A stretch of DNA of 64,000 nucleotides, taken from the NCBI GenBank assembly GCA_023055505.1, contig JALIRH010000045.1:2728001-2792000 (forward strand). Reading direction: 5' to 3'. This DNA is from Callipepla californica brunnescens (taxonomy: Eukaryota > Chordata > Aves > Galliformes > Odontophoridae). Positions 43,585-56,089 of the stretch are shown here, piece after piece. The translations under genes were made by a program, and so were the position numbers. The notes beneath the pieces were generated by a model. It saw nothing but the letters and a program-made list of their open reading frames with translations. It was not told the origin of the DNA and did not search any database. Numbering within the stretch: the stretch's first letter is position 1; the number at the start of each line of letters is the position of its first letter.

Positions 43585-43829
43585 ATGCATCTGTCTTCTA
43601 TATGTACCCTGTAGATCCGAATTTGTGTAAAGGAAGTTGGGTCACAAATTCGTATCTAGGGGAATATGTAGTTGACACAAACACTACAGGTCACAATCCC
43701 AGAAGGCATTTAAAACCAAAAAAAAAAAAAACAAAAAACACCCAACCAAAACCCAACCCTCCCCGCACCCCCCAGAGCACTAAATAAAAGGGTGAAAACA
43801 AGGTCTTAACCAGAAAGCGCTTTTATGGC
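42120..43829 (+). promoter_or_regulatory. Group of four TTTATGGC (CDX/posterior HOX) motifs around mir-10a
   Basis: Exact octamers lie at 42120-42127, 42173-42180, 42404-42411 and 43822-43829, all in the same orientation. TTTATGGC is the complement of GCCATAAA, a recognition sequence of CDX and HOX9-13 homeodomains. One is expected by chance in about 65 kb per strand. Confidence 0.45.
43585..43690 (+). ncRNA. MIR10A: MicroRNA gene mir-10a
   Basis: The 5p mature sequence is at 43605-43627 (TACCCTGTAGATCC...) and the 3p sequence at 43645-43666 (CAAATTCGTATCTAGG...). They face each other across a short loop, and both match vertebrate miR-10a exactly as far as I can tell. The flanks also fit the conserved precursor. 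miR-10a normally lies just upstream of HOXB4 on the HOX coding strand, which is the position here. It represses targets including HOX genes and is probably processed from a HOXB4-linked primary transcript. Precursor ends are approximate. Confidence 0.97.
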
Positions 43830-44040
43830 TGGAAAGAAATCCTTTGCATTTGACCTTAGCTCAACTCCCGAGTTCCTGCGATAAACTTTATCATCACCTC
43901 CAGATAAAATCTGAGCTGCAAAGAAGGGGGGAGGGGGGGGGGGGGGGGGGGAGAAGGGGGCGTATTGCTGCGATCTGAGAGCGCGGATCTGCTTTGCTTT
44001 ACTTCGGGCCATCACCGAATTTCCGCCGCAAAATAAATAA
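43691..44040 (+). promoter_or_regulatory. Sequence between mir-10a and the assembly gap, probable HOXB4 upstream region
   Basis: Contains poly-A (about 43720-43735), a TTTATGGC motif (43822-43829), a poly-G run (about 43932-43951) and then normal-complexity sequence up to the Ns. By cluster order the HOXB4 promoter should begin here. Confidence 0.45.
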
Positions 44041-44140
44041 NNNNNNNNNNNNNNNNNNNNNNNNNNNNNNNNNNNNNNNNNNNNNNNNNNNNNNNNNNNN
44101 NNNNNNNNNNNNNNNNNNNNNNNNNNNNNNNNNNNNNNNN
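44041..44140. other. Assembly gap (100 N), expected position of HOXB4
   Basis: Exactly 100 Ns, the usual placeholder for a gap of unknown size. No HOXB4 exon, hexapeptide or homeobox is found on either side, although mir-10a, its fixed upstream neighbour, ends 350 bases before. HOXB4 is known in birds, so it most likely lies in the missing sequence. Confidence 0.9.
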
Positions 44141-45680
44141 ACTGTTTTTTTTTTTAATGCTCCGAGAAGCGAGGGAAGGAGGGCTGCTTTTTTATTTATA
44201 AGGGGGAACAGAGAGAGGCTCAGCTCCAACAAAGCAGAGCCATGCTGCTGTGCCCCTCTTCCATTAGAAGGAGGCTGTAGATAGTAGTTTTCAGATTTGG
44301 CTAAGATGGATCCTTGTTTCATCTTTAATCACGCCAAGCTCTGCCCCATTTGTCATGTTTACTCTCCCGTACAAAGGATGGACCTTATGTCTGCTATTAC
44401 CTCGACAACCAGCGTTCACTTTAATAAATGAGGCTCAGTTTCTTCAAGACGAACTGGATTTCCCCCCCCAGACCCCTTTTTTTGTTCCCTTTTTCTTTTT
44501 TTTTTCTCTTTTTTCCTCCCCCCCCCCCCCCCCACTTCTCTCTCCTGCCGAACGTTTTTAATCCAGACATCCCAAAGATCCACGGTGGAGAAAACCAACA
44601 GAACCAACAGCAAAATTCCCCGGAGCTCAGACGGGGACGGAGCTCTCGGATATGGGGGGTGGGGGGGGACCCCCTGGAAAAAGAAAAAAAGCTAAAATCA
44701 GGTCAAGTGAGTGGTGGACAAAGAAACCAAGAGAATGGCCACTTCTGCCGGACCCCCTCCCCCCCCACCCCCGCGCTATTTTTGAGTCCAGCAGGTTAAT
44801 TGCTTCGCTTGTAAGACTGAGGAAAGGAGGGGGTGGGGGTTGGGGGGGGAGATGGAAAGGCAAGGAATTTAGGTTAGGAACGTGACGATACGCGGCAGCA
44901 CCTGAACTCGGCCCTGCAGCCAGGCTGGTGGAGGGGGGGGGGGGGGAGGGGGATTTGGGGGAAAAGCCCCTCTCCCCCTCTCAGCCCATTTTTTGTATTG
45001 AGAATGTGAATTTCAGACCCCCGGTGGAGGAGGGAGGAGGGGGGGGGGGGGTTCGTCTCTTTTGAGGTGAGCGGGGGGAGACGGGGGCTCTGCTGAGGCC
45101 CCCCCCCCACCCCCCCCGCCCGACCGCCTCCATTACCTCCTTTTGTCCTTCGCGATGTCCACGATTAAGTGTAAATAGCCGAGAAAAGGCAAAAAGAAGT
45201 TAAAAACAAACAGACAAAAAAAAAAAAAAGCGCAGTTGGAAATAAATTTATGTTTTCTTTTTTCTTTGTGAATCCGATCCCGTGTGGTCTGTTCGGTTGT
45301 TTGGGGATGTTCTTATTTTTAGAGGAGGGGGGCGGCGGGGGGGGGTGGGGGGGTGGGGGGGGATCTTTTTGTTCAGGCGAGAAGAAAAAATATATATCTA
45401 TTAAAGAAATTAATTAAAAAGCACATCGCTTTTATTTTATTTGTTTGTTTGTTTGCTTGTTGCTATTATTATTTTGCAGGGATTTCTGTTGTCAGTGGCA
45501 CTCCCTAATGAAAACAAAGGATGTTTGACGATGGGGTATATCAGCCTAAGTACTGCTAAGCCTTACATATGATGATTTATTTATTCGAAGCATATATTAA
45601 TACGCTCTTCCCAAACTGGTCCCAGACAAAACAGAGGCAGTCATTAGCGCTTTGCTTTGCTGGAAGGAATGGATGCAGCG
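44141..45680. other. Non-coding sequence after the gap (presumed HOXB4 3' side)
   Basis: No exon is recognised. The first 270 bases are normal-complexity sequence with an AATAAA near 44424 that could be a HOXB4 polyadenylation signal if the gap holds the gene. There follow many G and C homopolymers (44515-45365). An AT-rich unique block at about 45470-45680 contains several TAAT and TTAT cores and looks like a regulatory element. Confidence 0.45.
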
Positions 45681-46009
45681 TTGTATTTCTCCAGAGACCC
45701 TCCTGGAGTTAAAAAAAGAAAAAAAAAATGAAATTAAAAAAAAAAAAGCCTTTCTCCGAGGTAGTTAATGCATTAATGAGTCTAATTTTTGCACAGATGT
45801 TTCTCGGTGTTTGCAGGTTTTCTGTGTATTTTTATATTACAAAGGAGCTGGCTCCTGCGATAGCTCACAGCCTGACAAGCAAATAGATAATCAAGAAGAC
45901 AAATGGCTCCTTTTGTGCGCCGCAGCTCTTGTATTAATTTTCATTTTCTTTCTCATAGAAAGTATCGAAAATACTGTTCAGGACGAAATAACATTCCGGT
46001 TCAAAGTTA

Positions 46010-46330
<321 letters not shown>

Positions 46331-49300
46331 TCCTATTTTGTGTGTGTGTTGGGGGGGGGGGGTAAGGGATGCGGTAGCTGAAGAAATCAATAATTTTTCT
46401 TTAAAAATAAAATGGTTTGAAGTTTATTTGTTTCTGTGATTCTCCGGGACCCCCCGGCAAGAATGAAGTACCCCCCCCCCCCCATCATTCCCGAACAAAG
46501 GATAGAGCTGAAATGTTTAAAGGCAGACGGTGTCTGTGCGCTGTTCCTTATTTGTAGTAATCCGCTGCTCGGACAGCAAATAAATGTATATCCACCCCCG
46601 CCCTCCCCCCTAAAAAAAAAAAAAGAACCCGAAAAAAAAAGAACCCGAAAAACAAAGGGTCGTTATATTTCTCCTTTTATTGACATTTTCAAACGTTAAA
46701 ATAATATTAACGCCGTGGCACGGGTCAGGTCTGCGACACATTCAGACCGAGAAGAAATGGATTTATGGGCGTTTTTGGGGTCGACTGTGGCAATTTCAGA
46801 GATAGCGGCAGCGAGCGCACAGAGTTTCTTTATTTTCATATTTATTTTCTTTTATTATTATTATTCTTTCTTTATTTTTTTCCCAGGGTGGATTTCAGGG
46901 CCCGTGTCGTTATCGCAGTGCCGGAGGTGGGGGGGTGAATTTTTGCTGCTGGTGCGTTTGATTTGACCGTTTTCTCTCTTTGATGTGTTGTGGGAACAAA
47001 ATATATATATATATAAATAAAGGGTGTTATGTTCGGAATAGCAAAGAGATCGAAGGGATCGTTCTTTAAGGAAAAAAAAAAAAAGCATATGCTTCCAGGA
47101 ATGCGGGGTCTATAGAAGCAAATCAAAGCTGGAAAGTATGAATAGAATAGAAGGGGGAGAAAAGAAGATTTCTATAGGACCCAAAAGTTCACAGCCATTA
47201 TAAGCAGACAGAAGCCAAGAAAAATGCGAGAATTATACAGAAAATCATTAATCACTTCTTTTCTTTAAATACTTATCCTTTTCCCATTGTTATTCAACAG
47301 CAAATCTCCGCAGACCGTCTGTTGGGGAAAAAGCACCCGGGAGTTCGACAAGAATCTTCAGGGGAAATAATAATACTAATAATAAAATCTGGATCGTAAA
47401 GGTGAAAGCTTTATATCTGGGGAGAAAACCCAAACCCTCACCCAAGCCCCCCCTTCCCCCAGACCTCTCACTTTGGAAGAAACCACCCAAACCATGAGGG
47501 CCGTCTCTGGGGCGTTGGAAAAAGGATGTGGGAGCGAACCAGGGTAACAGAGCTGCTCTCTTGGCATGCATTTCTGATCGTTTTATTGCCTCCTTTCACG
47601 AGAAAGTTCGGGGAAAGCAAAAGGACGACAACAGAAAAAAAAAAAAAAAAAAGAGAGAGAGAAAGAGAGAAAGAAGGGGGGAAAATGGGCAGAGAGAAAA
47701 CCAACACGTGCGGGGTTTTCCTTCTGTTTTCGCTTTTTATTGCGAACAAGCAGGCAGCGCTGTCGAGGGAGGGTTTTCCTCCCCGAGTTTCCCCTTCGGC
47801 CCCGCGGGGCTGCGCGTTTCCCCCCCCCCCCTTCCTCTGCTCTTTGGGGCAATTCCCTCATTTTTCCTCTTTTTGTTTTTATCCCCTCTTTTCTTTTCTT
47901 TTTATATCGTCTCCCTCTCTCTCTCTCTCTCTTTTTTTTTTTCATTTGATTTTATTTATTATAGATATGGTTTTTTTCTCCCCCGCTCATATCCTCCCCG
48001 TTCGCGTCCCGGGGGCCGCGCAGGGGAGCGCGGAAATAAAAGGTCCCAAGGAATCGGGGTTGTGCGGAGCGTCGGGGGTGCAGATGCTATCGAGCGATGG
48101 GGGGATTGGGGGGGGGGACTTCGGGCATCCCTGGTTTGCCCCATGGTCCAGCCGCATCTCTGCCACGGGGCACTGATGGCTGCAGAGCAGGGGAGGCAAA
48201 ACTCAGCGCCTGCAGCAGCGTTCGGGGGAGTGGGTTCACGCAGAGGACACGTTTTCTGGGCGATTAGCTGTGTATTACGGGCAGGGGCTGACCTCGCAAA
48301 CCCCTTGACCTCCCCGAGGCCGGACATTGTGCGGGCAGCGGCTGCAGCCCGGGCTGCGGGAAAATCCGCGTGTGCGGAGCGGCCCTGTGCCCCCGAGCAG
48401 CGGCGGGGAAGGTGGGCAGGGACCGGGAGCAACGTCGTTCTGCTCAGCGTGGGGGAATGTCTCGGTTTTGGGGGTTGCTGGTTTTATTTTTTACTATATA
48501 TATATATTTTTTTTAATCCTAACACCCCCCTTTTCCCTGCCCCCCCTTCAAAAAAAAAAAAAAAAAAATAACCGCTTTCCCCTCTTTTCTCGCCACTTCA
48601 CTTGAAAGGGCCGAGAGCCCTCAGTGGTGTTGGCTTGTTTGCTTCTTTGTACGGGAGACAAGAGGCAGAGAAAGGCGTTTGGGGGTCTGGAGCGAGGCTG
48701 TGGTTTAGCTCTGCACAGTTGACTGTTTGCTGTACCAAAACAAAAACGAAAAACTGGGGCTGGGGTGGGGGGGAGGGGGGGGGGAGAGGGGGAATATAAC
48801 AACAACCAAACAAACAAATCCCGACAAAGCCGAGCTCCCCCGCCCCCCCCCACAACCCACCGCGGCCACTTTCCTCGCACGTCGCCTCTCGTCTCCCGTT
48901 TTCAGAAATTCCTTTGTTTCCGAGCCTATCCCCCCCCCCCCCCCCACCTCCCCCCCGCACATCCCCCTCCTCCCACGGCGCTCCGGAGCCGCCCGACAGC
49001 GGGGGGGGGGTCCCCGGGTCCTGCCCCGCACCCCGGGTAGGGACCCCCCAGCTCCGGTGCCTGACCCCCCTTTGTCTCCTCCTCGTCCCAACACCGGACA
49101 AAAAGGGGAGAGAAATCGCAGTAACCCAATGCAAGCGAGAACGGGCTACGGGCAGAGGAGGGAAATAGGGGAAATCATTGGAAATCGTCCTAAATATATA
49201 GGTGTGCGTGGGTCTGTCCGCCTGTATGGGAAGCGCGGGGTGGGAGGGGGGTCCTATAGCCCAGGTATGGGGTCGGGGCTCTTTAAAAGCGACTCCGCTC

Positions 49301-50452
49301 CGACTTTAGGAGTTTCTCAGCCCCTGTGACAGATTTATGATCCGCAATAAGACCGGCGTGTTTAAATCCGTAAATCAATCTCGCTTTCTCACTATATAAA
49401 CGTTCATTTTATCTTTAGAAAGGGAACGGCTTTGATCACAGCACCTCGGAGGGTGAAGCCGCTGTTTATGGCCGCGTTTCCGACCCTTTGAACTGGGGGC
49501 TTGAAAAAGCGAAATGTGTGCTTCTTTTGCATGAAACAAACCCAAAAATGCCGGAGGTGCAGGAGGGGGATCTGCCCCGTTTGCTGCTTTGGCCGATCTG
49601 TTGTGTTGGGGATGGGCGTTGTTTGGGTTTTTGGTGGTGGTGGTGGTTTATAACCGGACTGCAGCCACAGGGACACTTCGTTTTATGACCAAGAAAAACA
49701 ACAACAACAAAAAAGAAGGGGTTGTGTGAAGTGAAAGTCGCGGCTTCTGAATCGCCCTGAAGTTCTCATACCCCCCCTCCTCCCCCTTCTCGTTCCCTCG
49801 AAGTTTTCTTCCCTCGTGGGACCCCTCCAACCCCTTTTAATCAGATTTTTTTGCATCACATACCTTGAGCCAAATCTTTCCTTTCCAACAACTCCTTTTC
49901 TCTCCCCAAAACAAATCAATTTCCGAATAATCGCGGCCTTTTGGAAACGAAGCCCTTCCCCACTCGCCCCCTTAAGGGCCGGGGTGGAGTCAGGACCTTC
50001 GTCCTGCTCTCCCTATCCTCGTCTTAAAGGAGAAAATAATAATAATAATAATAGCGATAATAAAAGCTCTTGGTGACTTTCAAACGCGTTTTAACGAGCT
50101 TTATCCGGTCAGAGAGATGTGGAAGTACGGCGGTTCTCCTTGTAGGCACCCCAGCTCGGGGTGGGGTTGGGGGGGGGCGGGCTTTGCCCCGTGTTTGGGG
50201 CACGGTGAGGGGGATCCCCGCTCCCTGGGGCCGCCCCGTGTAGGGGCCGGTGCCAGAGCTCGGCGGCTGCCGCCTTTGTTACGGATTCCCTTTGCAGAAT
50301 GCCGTGAGTTGGCAGCTCTCTTCAGTGCCGGGATGTGATTTATTTCGAGGCTTATTTATTTATTTGTTCGTTCGTTTGAAGGCGGTGAGCGCTGGCCAAG
50401 CAGTAAGAGCGGTGGGGAGAGAAGGGCCTGGTAGGGAGGGAAAGGGAACTGT
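46331..50452. other. HOXB4-HOXB3 spacer, first part
   Basis: No gene is recognised. It contains AT-rich sequence (46800-47280), a CpG-rich block (about 47990-48460), a G/C homopolymer-rich zone (48760-49020), and a unique stretch (49320-49480) with a TTTATGGC motif at 49465-49472. Two exact TGACCT half-sites lie at 48289-48294 and 48306-48311. Confidence 0.45.
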
Positions 50453-50918
50453 GGGAGAGGAGAGGGAGAGGGAGAGGGAGAGGAGAGGGAGAGGGAGAGG
50501 AGAGGGAGAGGAGGGGAGAGGAGAGGAGAGGAGAGGAGAGGAGAGGAGAGGAGAGGAGAGGAGAGGAGAGGAGAGGAGAGGGAGAGGGAGAGGGAGAGGG
50601 AGAGGGAGAGGGAGAGGGAGAGGGAGAGGGAGAGGGAGAGGAGAGGAGAGGAGAGGAGAGGAGAGGAGAGGAGAGGAGAGGAGAGGAGAGGAGAGGAGAG
50701 GAGAGGAGAGGAGAGGAGAGGAGGAGAGGAGAGGAGAGGAGAGGAGAGGAGAGGAGAGGAGAGGAGAGGAGAGGAGAGGAGAGGAGAGGAGAGGAGAGGA
50801 GAGGAGAGGAGAGGAGAGGAGAGGAGAGGGAGAGGAGAGGGAGAGGAGAGGAGAGGGAGAGGAGAGGGAGAGGAGAGGGAGAGGAGAGGGAGAGGAGACG
50901 GAGAGGAGAGGGAGAGGG
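50453..50918 (+). repeat. Composite GGAGA / GGGAGA satellite
   Basis: About 465 bases made only of five-base (GGAGA) and six-base (GGGAGA) units. A mixed start is followed by a pure 5-mer block, a pure 6-mer block (about 50580-50640), a long 5-mer block with a phase slip near 50720, and a final zone in which the two units alternate as an 11-mer. Its open frames on both strands are repeat artefacts. Confidence 0.97.
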
Positions 50919-51404
50919 CAAAGACAAAGAGCACAGCATTGCTCAGATGAGCCCAGAGAGCCAACTTCCAGAAAAGGTGTAGTGAATTGTTTAAATGCTC
51001 TCAACTTCAGGCAGGAACCACGATGGGGAATTAACCTAAAGCAGAGCCCTTTGGTAGCGAGGCAGATTCGAAGTGCTGCCCTGTGTACACACACATTACA
51101 TGATACCCGGGCTGTGCCAGGCGGCCCTGCAGCTGCTATGGGGAAAGGGCATCTCCAGCTCGAGAAAAGCTTCGTTCAGTTCGAAACTTACTTAAAAAAA
51201 TACTGTTCCAGTGGAAGGTCACAGTGGTCCCTTTGAGTATGAAACTGAAAGACCCCCTTCCCCCTTCCCCATCACGTGATTCATTAAATAATTAATGCAG
51301 AGGTTGCAGAATAGATATGTATTCGTCAGGAAAATCGCAGACATGGTCTCCTTGAGTCTGACGTGAAATTCAACTGTCCTTTAAAAAACAAGCCTATAGC
51401 TGAG

Positions 51405-51510
51405 GGAAAAAAAAAGAGAGAGAAAGAGGGGGGGGGGGGGGGGAGAGAGGAGAGAGAGAGAGAGAGAGAGAGAGAAAGAAAGGGGGAGAGGAGGAGAGAG
51501 GGAGAGGAGT
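51405..51510 (+). repeat. GA-rich tract with poly-G
   Basis: Purine-only stretch with about 16 G and a (GA)n run. Confidence 0.85.
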
Positions 51511-51954
51511 CTGCAATAAAACAATTCTCAGGAACCACGAAGCCACGCCGAGGGCTGGATTATTGTAAGTAGCAGGGGCTTCCCAATTCCTAGCGTGTCT
51601 ATATGTCCATGTAAATTTATTGTTTGTTATTAATGTTATTGTCGTAAAATGTGACAAATAGCCGTCTTCATTTCCTCCCATTTCTCTTCACATGGTGGTA
51701 TGTGTGTTTATACCCATCGAGGCATTTCATTGATATTTTTAGGAATATTCCTCTCTCTCCCTCTCCCTCTCTCTCTCCTCACAACCTTTTTTTTTTTTTT
51801 TTCTTCCCCTTTCTTGATTTATTACAATAAACATGTCAGCAGCAGTGCGGCTGCCATTGTGTGTGTGTTTGTGAGAGAGTTGTGTTGTTTATAGTGGTGT
51901 CCAAGATAAATCATTTCTCGAGTGAAAATGATGTGCAAGCGATGATATTTTAGA

Positions 51955-52230
51955 GCGAAGATCTCTCTCTACCCCACTCCCTGGAGTTGATTATTTCAGA
52001 CGATTTACAGTAATAGATCAGCGGCTAATATGAAAGCTCTGTAGCTGGGGGTCTTAAATTACAGCATCTGTGATTACCAATTAAGGAGAGATTTGTATAA
52101 ATTTGGTAAACCGGGAACGCCTCATTGGCATGTAAACCTAGTGACAGAGTACGACCTTAATATCAAAATTACAGTGCGGAGTCCTGCGTCGGAGCATCCC
52201 TTTATCAACGATAATTCATTTTCTTCCCGG
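51955..52230. promoter_or_regulatory. AT-rich candidate conserved element in the HOXB4-HOXB3 spacer
   Basis: Repeat-free sequence with several homeodomain cores (TAATA, CAATTA, TTAAAT) and a TTTATC-type site, flanked by simpler sequence. Mouse has shared Hoxb4/Hoxb3 neural enhancers with HOX autoregulatory sites in this interval. The link is by position only. Confidence 0.3.
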
Positions 52231-55200
52231 TTTCCCTTCCACCTCCCCCCCCGCAGAAGGACTCACCGGGAACGGGTTGCTCGAGCAGAGCGAGGAGGTT
52301 TGCGGGCTTGTCCCGCTTTAAATCGGACACAAAAATAGGAATTCAAAGGCGAATACGAAATTGCGTCGGGAAGGATGCAAAGCTCTGGGAGAGGCACAGC
52401 TCTAGTCCCGGGCAGGAGGTGGGGGGATGGGAGGGGGGGGGGGTTCGCCGCGATGCTCAGAACAAAGGGGACCCGCGGTAAGTGGGGCGCTGCCGAGGGA
52501 CCCCACGGGGCGGATTGTCCTCGCAACCCCCCCATCCCTCCCCCATTGACAACAACTCAAAGGGGGATACGCTCGTTGAGGGTAATTCGTTGTTCTTTTG
52601 CAGCAGGAGGATAACTTTGCGTAGAGCCCCGATCTCGCTGAGGCTGTAATGGTGATGGATGGAGAAATAGAGAACAGCGTTCTTGTGATGAAAGTTGGCG
52701 AAGGTGCTCTCAGGAATCTCTTTGTATTTAGGGACCCGGGCCTGTTTTACCTAGCGAAAAGAGCAGCTACGAGCAGTAATGGCAATAGGTTGAAGTGGCA
52801 GCAGGACCTGGCTGGCAGCCGATACCTTTTAGTGATTGCTGCGCAAAACACAGCTGAATTTATGCAGGGAAATCCCTCTCAAGCTGCTGAACCACGGTAG
52901 TGAAGCTGAAGCTTTGGGGACACGGCGTGTGCCCGAGTCGGGGGCACCTCTACCTGCTTTAATGTCAGCATGGGGAGAGCATCTTCCACAGAACAGAGGT
53001 GGTGGGGGTTGTTCCCCAATCCTCCCAACCCCCTTACCACCCCCACCCCCACCCCCCCCACGAAAGCTTCGACCTGGACCAAATTGGTCCCAACCGCGAG
53101 TGTTGAAAGGGAAGGAGGAAGTGAGAGATCTCGTTTTTAAATATTTTACAAGCTCCAACATGCGAGGAGTCAATAAAACTGACAACAGGAGCAAAGATTA
53201 AATGTTCGCACCGGATTCTCAGATGAGAATTCCCCGCTTTTCCCTTCCCTTTCCTCCTCCCTGCTCACCAGCCAAGTCTAACACCACCGAGCGGGGATAT
53301 TTAACTCTGTCTGCTAATGTAAACCTTTATGTAGCAAAATTAGAGTAACTCAGCGACTTTCATTAAATATTAAGGGAGAACCAGGGACGGTGACTGAGCC
53401 AGAAATGCAGCATCATTCTCTGTCAGGTTCCGAATTAGTTAAATTGTCGGCTTCAGATGGATGCAGCCACCTCGCGTCTCCCAGCCCCCGCTTTTTCTCT
53501 CACACCCCCCTGGCCCTCTTTATTTTAGTCGGTGGTGGTTTGATTAGTTTCGTTACGTTTTTTATTTTATTTCATTTTATATTTTTATTCTCTGTAGGCT
53601 CGGGATGTTGAGCGTGAGAAATGGGCACTTGGCGGGGGGCGGCTGCGAGCTCGGAGCAGGGGAGCCCCCGCAGCCCCCGCCCCGTTTTAAATCAATACCG
53701 GGGCTTTATTCAGCCCGGTCCAGACGCCATTGTGCGAATGTCGCTCTTTAATGACCAGATGTCAGGAGGAGATGAGGTGGCCGAGGGCTGGCCGGGTTTG
53801 TCCAGCCGAACCTTCATGCTGGGGACATTGGCCCGACCCCAGGGCGCTGCCATCCCGACCCGGGAGGAGAGTCCCAGACCCTAAGTAGGACCCCAGACTC
53901 TGGATAAGAGACTCAGACCCTTATTAATAGGCGCAGAGCCGGGATAGGATGCCCTAGATCCAAGAGGACGGACCATGCCAGGGATGGGACCCCAGCCTCT
54001 AACCTCGGAGGGCACCCGAGACCCAGGGTAGGACTCAAAAACCCAGAGGGAACCCTCCCGAGGGTGATATCCGAGTGGGAGGGGGGAAGGCAGAACTCCC
54101 CCAGCACTACTCCGGGGGCTGCAGAAAGGAGCTGGGGTCGGGGAGGGGGGAGAGCTGAGGGGTGTGCAGCCAAATAGAGAGATCCGGGCTTGGACCACAC
54201 CGCTGCGCCCAGAACCTGCCTCGCTCCTTGTTTCTCTCTCATGTACTCTCTCCCACTGCTCCCTCCTGCTTAAAAATCATAATGGCAATAAAAAACGATC
54301 CTCTCCGAGCCGAGAAGGGGCTGGGCAACAACAGAAGCCTCGCGCAGTCGCCCAGCACCTCCTGTCCCAGCTCAGCCAGCAGCACATCCCCGAAGTCACC
54401 AGCAGATCGTTCCTCACCGCGTTAAATCTTCCCTTATCAACTCGGCTGAAGCCGAGCTTGATAGAAACTGGCTTACGCGGGTTATAGTTACAAAGGACAG
54501 AGATAACGTTCGAGAGACGGGAGCAGATAATGAGCTATTTCAAGTTGCTCGAGCAAGTGCTGTTGCTCTATTTTCTGTGCAATAAGTATTCCTTCTTGCC
54601 CGTCATCTCTCCAGAAGTTCCTGCTCCATGAGCGCTGCGAATCGGCGTTTATCTCATCTCTCCCCTAAAGAAACCTCCCTCCCTCTCGGCCAGACGTCCC
54701 CTATCTTTTCCCAGAGAGGAAACTATTAACGTTGTAAATACGAGCCTACATCACCTTGATTGGTAATTTATTGCGGGGAGGTGGGAGAGAGTTATTTCTG
54801 ATCGAAGCACCGCGGAGGGGGAGAGCTGCAAAGCGCGGAGTGCAGCGAGGAAGGAGGAACCCGCGGAGGAGAGCGGAGCGGGGTGGGCAAAGCCCAGGGA
54901 GGGGAGAGGAGCGAGGGGGAACCGCTCGGTTCTCTGCTCGGATGTTCGAGAATCTGAAGCCAAAGCAAAAGCGGCATCAGCCGCAACCCAGCTGCCATAC
55001 AGGCCCGAAATCCGCGGAAGAGGTTTCAGGAGCCGAAGTCAATGACATTGCTTCGTTTTAATAGTTAAAAAAGGAGGCGAGCGCACTGCACGGGCAGCCA
55101 GGACGGAGGGGAAAAGTCCGGCCGCTTTTCATTTTAAATAGGAGAAAGTCTGGAAACAGGGATAGTTTCCTTTGAAGTTGTGTTGTTGTTTTTTTTTTCC

Positions 55201-56089
55201 CCTTTCTTTTTTTGTCGGGACAAGGAACGGGAGAAAGGGGGGAGACGAAAGAAATAAAAGGCAATAACCACATTTCAACACTTCCCTGCGAGTAACCGAC
55301 TCAGTTGAAAAGGAAGGCTATAAATCAGAGGTGATGGTGGAGATTTGACTCCTTACTTTTTTAGCATAGATATGAGGGGAGGGGTTAAAAAGAAATCCCC
55401 ACTCGTTGCTATTTTGTCTCCTTTTGATGTCCGACTCAATGCGAAATATATCAGTGCTTTATTGGCAGCGGTATCTGGAGGTCAAGAGAGAAGCCTGAAA
55501 AACTTCGGGTCAAATTCTCTCCTAGCATGTCCCGGGGAAATCAATAGGGGCTGGCAAACCACAGCCCGTAGGGCTTGGGATTGGGGGGGGGTGGGAAAGG
55601 TCTGTGGACCCCCCTCGCTCCCCCCACCCCACTACCACTGCTGCACTCAGAGCCTCCGAGCTCAGACCCCTTCACCTGCCTCCAGTCTGGGGCTGCAACC
55701 ACCCCAGTCTGCTCAGCTCGGGGTGGTTTTGCTCTATTATTATTACTGTTCTTACTATTACTATCATTATTATTATTATTATCATCATTGTTTTCTGTGG
55801 GGAGGGTATGACCCTCCCTTCCCCTCCCTGTTTTGGAGCTGAGGCTGTGCAATGGCACACTTCAGCCTTTCACCAGCATCCATATTTCCACATTTCCTCT
55901 CCCCGGGCTGAGGTCAGCTCCAGCAAATCGAGTCTAAAAATAACTCCAGGATCTGCTTTATTGCTACTGTTACCTCTCCCCCATCCGCGGTTCAAACTCG
56001 AGAATCAACAGTATTCCTTGAACGATATTACTTGAACGAGGGCAAGAGTTGAAGGCAAAGTGTTTCTCCGGGTGTTACTAGAAAAGATA

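Noticed and set aside
43992..44324. Open frames on both strands crossing the Ns
   Set aside because: They are produced by translating unknown bases and have no coding support.
50453..50918. Repeat array considered as a CRISPR-like structure
   Set aside because: There are no unique spacers, the units are five or six bases long, and the setting is a vertebrate genome.
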